DNA from: Puccinia triticina | Taxonomy: Eukaryota; Basidiomycota; Pucciniomycetes; Pucciniales; Pucciniaceae | Assembly (NCBI RefSeq): GCF_026914185.1 | Contig: NC_070558.1 | Location: forward strand, 8,503,501-8,567,500 | Length of the DNA: 64,000 bases | Reading direction: 5' to 3' | Shown: positions 55,338-64,000 of the stretch, piece by piece | Layout of the letters: each line of letters starts with the position of its first letter | Numbering within the stretch: the first letter of the stretch is position 1 | Notes under the pieces: generated by a model | The model's input: the letters and a program-made list of their open reading frames with translations, nothing else | The model's database searches: none | Told to the model about the DNA's origin: nothing | Position numbers and translations under genes: made by a program

Positions 55338-57817
55338 ATGACCGCAGACCATCCAACCGGACTCATCCAGGAGGCAATCCTCATCCTCGCCGGCCATCCA
55401 TCCCAGCTGACCACCACCAGCATACAGCCAGCAACATTCCATCCAGCCGCAGCCAACTCGCTCAGCCTGCTCACCACCATCGCAGCACTCTACCACTCCA
55501 TCGCCACCTTCATCGCCCAGAAACAGCCCAGCAGTGGCACCCCGCACGCTTCCCCAGCGATCGCCGCGCTCCGAGCAAGCCTGGCGAGCGAGCTGGCGGC
55601 CTACCAGGACCTGCTCATCCAGCTCGAGTTCAAGCTGCTCTCCCACCATCCAGACCTCGTCCCTGCCGACCTCAACCAACGGCCCTCACCCCCACTCACC
55701 GCCGTCCTGGCCCAGGTCATCCACTGGCTGCCCATCTTCCAGACACTCTCCACGCTTATCGACCAGCTGGCCACCCAGCCGTCGTGGACATCCCCCGAAC
55801 TCATCCAGCTCATCTACCCCCACTCACTCACCGGCTCCCCCCAACTCGCACAGATTTTCGCACGCCTCCAGGCCGCCGTCGAGCAGGTCTGGCTCGACGG
55901 CTTCCGCGCCTTCGTCATCTACGGCCAAACACCCGCCGAACAACACTCAACCACCCCCCTGCCCCTCAACGACCTCTTCTACGCACACCGGCCCCCAGCC
56001 AACAACGCCCTTGCTCAATCAACTCCACAGCAGTCACTCAGATTCTCGTTCCGGGAGCACGGTCTGCCGCAACTGCCTCTCCTCCAACCAATCGACCAGC
56101 TCAACCAATTCATCCAGCAGATCTGCCATGCCCTCTCGATCCTCAAACTGCTCATCCACCCCAACGCTGAACCCCGCGCTTCTTCTTCAAAATTGCCACA
56201 TCTGCATTCGCATACCAAAATCATCCTGCCCACCGAGCTCCAATCCCAGCTCCGTCTGGCCCTCCAATCCATCGATTCTCTCTCCCATCCCCGATTCAGA
56301 ATTGCCATCAAAAACGTCCAAGGTTTTTTCCCCCCCATCCCCCTCGTCCCTTTTTGATGATGATGATGATGATGATCGTACACACATAAATGGCCTAATC
56401 AAGTGACGGTTTAATTGTAGAAATCCTTTCCAACTATCTGTTCTCGACCTATCTGACGCCGGAGATTTTATCAAGCACGCTGGGGACCTTAACGGACGTG
56501 TTTTTTCTGCGCCATTCGACGTTTGCGGGGAACCTAGTGGAGGGGATGATCCGGCTGAAGACGCGACGGGCGGGGATGGGAGGAGGGGAGGCGCCGCGGA
56601 TCCGTCGGCTGGCGAGTCTGAGCGAGCGGGAACTGGACGTGGTCTTGTTGAAGGCCGGGATCAGCACGGAGCTGGGCGAGGATCCCGCGGGGAGACAGCT
56701 CGATCTCGACGGCTTCTCGTTCGGCCTCCTGGGCATCGACGAACACGGGGGGAGCCAAGAGTCTGCGCGCACTGGCGCCTCGCTCATCGAGCGCACCTTC
56801 AGCCAGTCGATCCTCAACCGGGCCCAGCCGGTCCTGCTTACCTACGCTCCCCGTCCAGGCCTGTCCCTCTTCCTCACCCAGCCGATATGCGAGAGCTACA
56901 GCACCATCCATTCGTGTCTCTTCGCATTCCTCATCGCCCAGCAGAGCTTCAAAGACTCCTGGCGCGAGCTCACCCAGAAGGAGCGCCTCCGCACCCGCCT
57001 CGAAGGCTCCCCCCGGGCAAGAACCCTCGGCCGCATTGGAGCAAGACATGCCCAGGAGATCGAGCGGGTGGCGTTCGAAGGGCTGCGACGGATGGGATGG
57101 TTCGTCAACTTGATGGTCGACCACTTCTTCCAAGACGTGATCGAACAATCCATCCAGCTGCTTTCCAAGGAGATCAACGTCCATTACCAGCACGCGTCGA
57201 CGGGGAAGGGCGAGTTCTCGGAGGAGGGCGAGGAGGGTGGGGAGAGGCCGAAGGGCCGGGGGACGAGCGCGGACTTCTTCAAGATCCATGCCTCCTTCCT
57301 GGGCCTAGTAGAGACCGGGCTAGGGCTCAAGAACGCCCGGAGCAGCGCGATCATGAAGGACTTGTTGAGCTGCTGCGCGGGGTTCCTGCTCGACCTGGAG
57401 AGCTGGTCCTTCGAGCTCGTCCCCAACCTACTCAGCGGGCTCTCCGCCCTCCCTCCTCACCCCGCTGATGATGATCATGATGATGATGATGACGACGAGC
57501 AGGCGGCTGGTGGTGGGGTACGCGGGGAAATTCCGGCGACGACTACCGTCCTCGTCGAGCGCGAACTCCGGTTGACCAAGGCTCTCGACTCGTTCAATGC
57601 GCTCATCCGCCAGCTCATCGTCGAGCTGCGCACCGACGACGCCCGCCCCCTCGCCGATCCTTCCCTCCCGACCTCTTCCGCCGCTTACCTCGACCTCCAC
57701 TCCACTTCCGCATCCAACACCGAGTTCACTCTCAAGGCCTCCGCTTTTAGACGCACTTGTTTGGACTCTTTGCTCCTCAAATTCGACTTCAATCTGTGGT
57801 TCTCTTCTCCCCTCTAA
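55338..57817 (+). CDS. Gamma-tubulin complex component, GCP4-like
   Basis: Exons 55338-56322 and 56421-57817, with intron 56323-56420 (98 nt, donor GTTTTT, acceptor TTGTAG). The join is phase 1 and restores KNVQEILSNYLFSTYLTPEIL; 793 aa. The start (LIQEAILILAGHPSQL) resembles the N-terminus of the short GCP4-type Spc97/98 proteins. The middle has QLAQIFARLQ and VWLDGFRAFVIYGQ. The junction leads into VFFLRHSTFAGNLVEG and later GLSLFLTQPICESYSTIHSCLFAFLIAQ, then the FRLMGWFVN-like segment (LRRMGWFVNLMVDHFFQDVI). GCP proteins assemble the ring that nucleates microtubules at spindle pole bodies. The protein is longer than typical GCP4 (about 670 aa), partly through an acidic Asp-rich loop near 57460-57520. 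Confidence 0.8.
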
Positions 57818-59129
57818 TCTCTATATCTTGTTTTTTTTTTTTTTTTTCTTGCTTTGTTTTTTAGTGCGCGCAATTCACCTACTTTTGATATGATTCTTTG
57901 GATGGTCTTTTATTGAGGGGACGTTATAACGCTCTTTCGTCGCGTCTTACACGCTCTTTGGGTCGCGTCATAGAGATAAGCAGTAGCTGATTCGCTGTGC
58001 TGTTACGGATACGGCCGCGGGCACCGGAGCACAATGTACTCCGGTTGTGAGTGGGCGAAGCGCAGCACGGGATAGGCATCTGGCTGGCGGGAAAATGGAC
58101 CAAGCAGCAGAGCAGTTCTCGGCTCCACTTCCGATGATTAGGTGCTTGTATGTTTAACCTCGCTGGCCGGAGGGGATTCTGGCCGTCCGGCCAGCCATCG
58201 AAGATCTAGAAGACTTGGACACGCGTGCATACCTGGTCATTTTTGGCCCAGATTTACATACTCGGACGCGTATACGGCACCAACATGCAACGCGCAGGTT
58301 GCATTACCTATTTATTTAACTTAAGCCCAAGTCCTAGAGGGCAACCCCGGTAGCGCGAGCACCCTCTTTCACAGCGCACTGTTAGCGCCGCTACGCTACA
58401 GTGCTTCTACCGGCAAAAATGGGCAGCCGCAGAAAGATGCTGAAATGTGCTGTGTCAAGGCGCAGTGGCGCTTTTTCGCGGCCTGTTCTCGCGCCGCGAA
58501 GGCCCGGGCATCCCCTGAGCCCCGATATCCGCGGGGTCAATGAGGTCTTCACCCCGTTGTGCCTTTAGCTGAAGCCTGTCTGCAAAAGGAAGTTGAAGCG
58601 AGAGAGACAAAGTCGCGCAGGATCTTTCTCACTCGGAATCTTATGTGAGTACAAAGCCTGCACGGATCTGGAGAGACAGTCGGCGCGAGTACGTAACCGG
58701 CCACCACTGCTTACGGATTGCTCCGGCGATGATAAACTACTCCGGAATACATAGAGGTACCAAGGTGGCAAAAGTTCGCGACCCCTGCAGAGCATAAGTC
58801 CAATCTCAACGGGATGGCGTGAGTGAGATGAATGTACGAGTATTTTTTTCCTGTTTGGGAACTGCTTCAGTCGGCCCACAGGTAAGTCAAGATGAAGAGA
58901 CCCAGTAATGCTGTTACGGATATAGCCGTGGGCTCCGGAGCACAACAGAGCAGAATGTACTCCGGGATGAAGCGCCGGACGGGATAGGCATCTACATATC
59001 TGGCGGGAGAATAGACCAAGCAGCATAACGGATGCTTTGCCATAGACGGCATCTCAGCTTGATCATGCATTTCCTCTCAGTCCTCTCTCTTGTTCTCGCC
59101 GGCCAGAAGTCTTGGGGCTCAGCAACGAC
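57818..59129. other. Intergenic with promoter-like duplications
   Basis: No gene. Contains an orphan copy of the helical-family upstream region (about 57990-58120) and the true upstream block of the next gene (about 58606-59050). Confidence 0.6.
57990..58120 (+). repeat. Orphan upstream-block copy of helical-family genes
   Basis: Shares GCTGTTACGGATA, CGGAGCACAATGTACTCCGG, GGGATAGGCATCT, GGCGGGA and GACCAAGCAGCA, in the same order as 58905-59030, and in part 61990-62060. No family gene follows it directly. Confidence 0.8.
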
Positions 59130-59135
59130 TATAAA
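59130..59135 (+). promoter_or_regulatory. TATA box of helical-family copy 2
   Basis: CTATAAACAG inside a block conserved with unit 2 (CTATAAAGGG at 62178). It is about 300 bp upstream of the ATG, implying a long leader. Confidence 0.55.
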
Positions 59136-59437
59136 CAGAGACCATCGGGTCGCCCACTCCCCCTATCCCTTTTGTACCCCTGCCAGGTTCTCCACGTCTG
59201 CTTCTCATCTCAATCCCCGCTATCACTGTCAGTTAACCCAGCAGATATATAGATTGTGACGCATACCTTTATCTCACAATTCCTCTTACATCCACATTGA
59301 CACTATCCGATTCGCAACAACGTGTTGCATCCGATAGCTCGTTCTTCAGATTGATACATTACTGCCATACTTGCCCGCCCATCCCCAACACTTAACTCAG
59401 TTTCCCCGTCGAACCATATAAAGCTCGCACAGTAGCT

Positions 59438-60692
59438 ATGTCGGAGTCAAGCTCAACTGTACAAGGTCCGTAGTTTTACTTGGGCCTGCTCTTCCCCCAG
59501 ACTCATTCCGCTGACTTTTACTTGGCTATTTTTTTGCATTGCAGGCCTCGTCACGGCGCTTCATGAACTGAGCATCCAATGTCTTAAATCCCAGGACGTC
59601 AAGCAGTTTAACTTTGAAAAAGCAAACGAAGAAGTCAAGAACGACGCTGAGGCCAAAGGGCCTCAAGAACAAGTACACGAAATCGATAAGTTTCTTCTGC
59701 CCTCATGCCGCCAGCAACTCAAGGAGTTGATCGAATTGCTGGACGTGGCCCTCACCGGGACTGATCCCAACCCAAAGCTCCCTGAAGCGTTAAAGCTCGT
59801 TAAGGAACTCGGACCCACCTTGCTTCAACTCCACTCTGCTGCCACTGTTCTCGCTCCTCCTACCACCTCCATGAGCCAAATATCCAGCTCGACTGATCAG
59901 AATGATGGAGATTTGAAAGAATTCAGATTGAACTACCGAAGCTCCGGTGTCACCAGCCTGATTGGCGGCCCTCTCAGGGACCTTATTCTTGAAATTTTCC
60001 AATTCATTTTGACTAAACGATACGCGTACAATGATTCGGACTCAGCCTACCAAAGGTTCCAGATCATCTCGGTATCTCGCCAGGTCTTCTCTAAAATCGA
60101 TCAACTCATTGCTATGCCCACGCGCTCTGATGAAGGTGTACTCAAAATCGACTGGGAATCCTCCCACAAGCAGATGGGTGATTGCCTAGCGAAGTTAAAC
60201 CAACGAGTTGATGAGTCTGTCGATGGACCATCGGAAGGAGTTTTCCGGTCCCGTGTAGTCGAACTTTCACAGAAGGCTATCCCCCTTGTCCAATTAGCGA
60301 GGGTGTTCTTTAAAAACCTAGTATACGATTCCCTGTTCACCTTCGACGGCGAATTGTCTTCTGCGGAGCTCGATGAACTTCGACGTTCCTCTAAAGCTAT
60401 CACTTTCTATCTCGCTAACATCACTGACAGCTTGCTTCGTTTTCACCGAAACGAGCAAGTCGGATACACAAACACCGTCCCGGCCTGCGCTGAACATGTC
60501 AAAACGGGCATGACTGAGGCCCTGGGCACATTCCGAGCCCTTGCTAAACCTAAGAATTCTAACCCCACCATCACCTCCGAGGAGGCGTTCAGTGAATTGT
60601 CGTCATTGATGAAATCCCAATTCTTTCCGGCTTGTGATGCCTTATGGGCCGCTGCCCAAAAGTTTGCTGCCGACTATCCAGCTGCTCGCTAG
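59438..60692 (+). CDS. Rust-type helical family protein, copy 2
   Basis: Exon 1 is 59438-59465 (MSESSSTVQ). Intron 59466-59544 (79 nt, donor GTCCGT, CTGAC branch, TTGCAG) joins in phase 1 to exon 2 59545-60692; 391 aa. The protein starts acidic/lysine-rich, then HEIDKFLLPSCRQQLKELIELLD (about 54), TGTDPNPKLPEAL, SRVVELSQKAIPLVQLARVFFKNL, and ends MKSQFFPACDALWAAAQKFAADYP. It is probably all alpha-helical and soluble, with no signal peptide or membrane segment. It is closely related to copy 3, with distant kinship to copy 1 at 9.6 kb. Function unknown; I believe such families are expanded in rusts. Confidence 0.85.
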
Positions 60693-60960
60693 TCTACTTC
60701 CATGTAATAGTTTTTTAGCAATCAATCATCACATCCATCTCTTTTCAAAACCCGGCATGTTCCAGTGATTTTTAGTTCTCTTCCTTTACAATTGTTGTTC
60801 GCTATAAAAAAACCAGGCACTCTCCATCTTGATTCAATCAGTTCGTTGCACTCCTGCCTTCGTGATCAGTGCCAGATGCATTCCAACATCAACCGCAGGC
60901 AGTACCAGTGCCGTCATAGAATCCCCCTTTGCCGTATGGTGCCTTGATATATTCGTGATA

Positions 60961-61734
60961 GATCAATTAGTTTTCTGTTCAAATCATTCTCATGTACAGA
61001 GAAAATATTTCTACTTTTTCTCCAGGAGTAAAAGAGTGCCCACCTGCTTAATATTTCGCAAGGTTAAAAGACCTCTTTCCCGGAGTGCGCCGGTCCATTC
61101 GAGGGAACTCGAGTCCAAGTCAAGAAAGTCATCTTAGTCTAACTTCATGCCATTGATAGCCTGTGTAAGCTAGGGCTCACTAACACATACTCACAACTTC
61201 ATCCGGGCAAAATGATGCTAGAGAGGTTCCCTCTCAACTACAATTGGAGCTTGCACCGCAGCGACTTGAGCTGGTTATTCGTTTGAGATAGTACGCGTGT
61301 TTACAAAATCTTAAACTGAGCTCAAACTAACCTGGTATTCGAAGCAGCCACGATACTGCAATACTAGTCTCCCTCACAGGTATCAATCAAGACGAGATTT
61401 ATCAGTGTTGAGATCCAATTCAGAAGCAACCAGAAAATACTACGACAGATTACTATCATGTACAGTGCGACTGCCTTCGCGGGAGATAACTTGATTCCTT
61501 CTTTTTGGTTTGTTTAGGTCAGAATGATTTTTCCCTTGGATAAAATCTTTGAAATGACGGCCCAAGGTCACTGATGGTGCATATCAAAATCATTCTAGAC
61601 TTCTTATTTGCCGAACATGTCGCGCATCACAAGCTCAGGGAGACGATAGCAAACAAGACACGCGCTATGGTTTAGGCTGAAGAGGGATAAATTAAAAGTT
61701 TGGAGCTGAAGGTGTGCAGACGGAAGTTGCAGAA
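60961..61734. other. Spacer between duplication units
   Basis: No gene recognised. Confidence 0.5.
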
Positions 61735-62177
61735 GCGAGAGAGAGGGAGTTGCCCAGTTTCTTTCTCGCTCTGAAGTCTTGGATGTCAACTCAGCACAGG
61801 CATAGAAATACAGTCGGCTCGAGTACATACCCGGTCACCACTGACACTGTTACAGATTGATCCGGCGATGTTAGAATGATCCGCTGCAGGAGCAACCGGA
61901 AGCTGCGGTGGGGGAGATTTCCTGTTTCGGAACTGTTTCAGTCGGCCGGCAGGCAAGACAAAAGGAAAAGGTAGGAAAAGGTCCAGGGATGCTGCTACGG
62001 ATATAGCCGTGGGCAGTACCGGAGCACAAACACCGCGCCGGACGGGATAGGCATCTAGCCGGCTGAGAAATGGATCACCAATCTCGGCTCAGTCTGATGC
62101 TTTGCCATAGGCGGCATCTCAGTTGGCCTCCCTCGTTCACTTGCCCTCGGCAATGAGACTCGGGGCTCAGGAACGGC

Positions 62178-62183
62178 TATAAA
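62178..62183 (+). promoter_or_regulatory. TATA box of helical-family copy 3
   Basis: TATAAA in GGCTATAAAGGGAGGCCATC, aligned with the box at 59130. Confidence 0.55.
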
Positions 62184-62440
62184 GGGAGGCCATCGAGCCG
62201 GCAACACTGCCCTCGCGCACCTCCATTAGGATTGTTCGTGCACAACCCACCTCCATCCACGCGATTACCACTTCCTAGCAGAGCACTTTTATCTCCCAAT
62301 TCCTATTACATCCTCACTGCCATCACCATAACAACCTCCTACCTCTGGTAGCCTAGCTCGTCATACTCAAATCGCCACACTGCCCCCCAACCATCAACCC
62401 AGTCGCCCCCACCAATCCATATAACACTTTAAAATTAGCT

Positions 62441-63682
62441 ATGTCGGACCGAAACGCAGCCAGTCCGTAGTTTTACTTTTGCCTACTCTCTGCAATCATT
62501 CCTCTGACTCTAACCTAGTTCTCCCCTTCTCGTGCAGCCCTCGCCACGGCATTTAACGATTTGAGGGAACAACTTTTCGATTTCCAAACTGACCCGGATC
62601 TCAGCCCCCGCAAAGAGGTAGAAGAAGTGCCGACGGATGAACAGGTGAAGGCTCAAAAAGAAAAATTGAACAAAATTGAAAAGATTCTTCTGCCATCATG
62701 CCGCCAGCAACTCGTGGATTTGCTCGAAGCACTTGACCTGCCTCTCAAAGGGACCGATCCAAACCCGAAGTTCCCTGAAGCGGTGCAGCTCGTCAAGAAC
62801 TTCGGACCGAGCTTGCGAGAGCTCTATGCTGGTGTCAATGCCTTGGCTCCACATATCCGCTCCCTATGTCGAACCTCCAGCACGATCGATCAGACTTATG
62901 GAGTTTTGAAAAGATTCAGATTGGAATCTTTGAGGCTCGGTGTCTCCGGTATCATCAGCGGCCTCCTCCCTGACCTATGGGGTGAATGTTCCCTTCTTTT
63001 TTCCAACGGTCAATACGCCCACAATGATCCAGACGCATCAATCCGAAGAGATCAGATCATCTCACTCTCCAGCAACGTGTTTGTTGAAATTGATGAAGCC
63101 CTCGCTATCCTCCCGCGCTCCGACTTCGGTTTTCTTCAAATCAAGTGGGAGAGCTTCCACAATCAACTGGGCGAATCCCTAGCCATCTTGACTCAACAAG
63201 TCAACGAGTCTACTGATGACCCAGCGGAAGGGAACGTCAGGTCACGTATAATCCAGCTTATGCAGATGGCTATCCCCCTTGTGAAATTGGCGAGAATTTT
63301 CTTTCGGAAGCTCGCCCGCAATCCCCCGTTCACCTTCGACGACAAGCTGCCTTCTTCCGATCTTCAGAAACTCCTACGTTCATCAAGCTCCATTGCTTCG
63401 AGTGTCAAGGGAATTGTCGAAGGCTTGCTTGATGTTCATCAGGAGCAATTCGGAATCGAAGAAGACGTTCCGCCTTGGGCCAAAAGCGCTAAAAGCAGCA
63501 TGTCCGGCTTCACGGACGTGCTTCGCACCTATCTCAAACCTTTGGATTCTGATCCCAGCACATCCCCAGAAGAGATCATCAACGACTTGTTCTCTTTGAT
63601 GAAGCCACAATTTTTTCTGGCTTGTGATAAAATTTTAGCTGCTTGCGACGATCTTGTTGCTGATTTTCCATTTGCTCAATAG
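62441..63682 (+). CDS. Rust-type helical family protein, copy 3
   Basis: Exon 1 is 62441-62462 (MSDRNAA). Intron 62463-62537 (75 nt, donor GTCCGT as in copy 2, acceptor TCGTGCAG) joins in phase 1 to exon 2 62538-63682; 388 aa. Blocks colinear with copy 2: KIEKILLPSCRQQLVDLLEALD, KGTDPNPKFPEAV, SRIIQLMQMAIPLVKLARIFFRKL and MKPQFFLACDKILAACDDLVADFP. The intact frame in both tandem copies suggests both are maintained. No enzymatic motif. Confidence 0.85.
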
Positions 63683-64000
63683 CCTACTCGCATGGATCAG
63701 ATTTCTAGCCAGCAATTCTCATATCCATCTCTTCTCAAAACCCTGCAGTACCCAGAGTCATGTTTCTCTTCTTCTGTCTAGTTCTTGTTTTAAAAGGATG
63801 TCTGGACACCCTCCTACTTGATTCAATTAGTTTGTGAGACTCCTGCCCTAGTAATCAGTACAAGAGGCATCCCCTTTTCAGATTAATCCTGCTACGTAGT
63901 AACGGTACTGTCATAGGATTTCCCTTCTTCCATACTGCCTCTGACTTTCTGCATTTATGATGGAAAAGAACCATTTTTTTGTTCCCGTGGGCCGAGCAAT

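Larger units (their letters stand above)
58606..60960 (+). repeat. Tandem segmental duplication, unit 1
   Basis: Upstream block, gene and 3' region all have counterparts in unit 2 (about 61735-63960). The start codons are 3003 bp apart. Shared non-coding phrases include CAGTCGGC.CGAGTAC, GATGCTTTGCCATAG.CGGC and, after the genes, TTGATTCAAT(C/T)AGTT. Confidence 0.85.
61735..63960 (+). repeat. Tandem segmental duplication, unit 2
   Basis: Counterpart of 58606-60960; it runs almost to the window edge. Confidence 0.85.

Noticed and set aside
54950..56170. A 406-codon plus-strand open frame overlapping the GCP4-like start
   Set aside because: GC-rich shadow. It overlaps the phase-closed GCP4 exon in another frame, is Pro/Arg/His-rich, and has no motif.
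55534..56406. A 290-codon Ser/Pro-rich plus frame
   Set aside because: Out-of-frame shadow of GCP4 exon 1; composition reflects codon shift.
56534..57289. A 251-codon minus frame opposite GCP4 exon 2
   Set aside because: Antisense shadow of a confidently coding exon.

Overview
The window looks like TE-dense nuclear DNA of a basidiomycete fungus, most likely a rust (Pucciniales, Puccinia-like). Supporting this are genes with short GT-AG introns (about 60-145 nt), a DUF7598-type membrane protein, a lineage-expanded family of about 390-425 aa helical proteins, and many TIR elements nested in one another. The taxonomic call is inference; no species was identified.

Layout. 1-8.5 kb: a minisatellite interrupted by a nearly complete Ty3/Gypsy chromovirus (1937-8095; 446-bp LTRs, 5-bp target duplication CTATA, a putative self-priming PBS, and a broken pol). 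8.5-9.0 kb: a 451-bp MITE. 9.6-14.3 kb: two host genes, one member of the expanded helical family (minus) and one putative 7-TM protein (plus). 14.8-22.7 kb: a 7.9-kb TIR element ('element A', TA target duplication) with three genes and no transposase I can recognise, itself hit by a Harbinger-like MITE. 22.9-24.8 kb: a three-level nest (MITE > MITE > solo LTR). 26.06-30.77 kb: a 4.7-kb Tc1/mariner/IS630-type transposon ('element B') with a DDE transposase and a convergent accessory gene whose product resembles one of element A's proteins. 32.0-33.2 kb: a second copy of the Harbinger-like MITE. 34.8-38.6 kb: a NIF/FCP1-like phosphatase gene (plus) and a DUF7598 membrane-protein gene (minus). 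40.6-46.9 kb: more MITEs, one hAT-like element carrying a solo LTR, and minisatellites. 47.5-49.5 kb: an uncharacterised Ser/Pro-rich gene. 52.5-57.8 kb: a divergent pair made of a VEFS-box (SUZ12-like) gene and a GCP4-like gamma-tubulin complex gene. 57.8 kb to the end: two tandemly duplicated members of the helical family in a repeat of about 3.0 kb, plus an orphan promoter fragment.

Two themes tie the repeats together. First, all seven differences between the Gypsy LTRs, and all six in-frame stops that interrupt TE genes, fit CpG to TpG/CpA change (the stops all as CGA to TGA). This points to CpG methylation decay or a CpG-directed RIP-like process. Second, one palindromic minisatellite (core GATGACCGG...CCGGTCATC) sits inside several otherwise unrelated MITE families.

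Splice models were built by hand from reading phase and motif continuity. Where phases could not be closed, this is stated.
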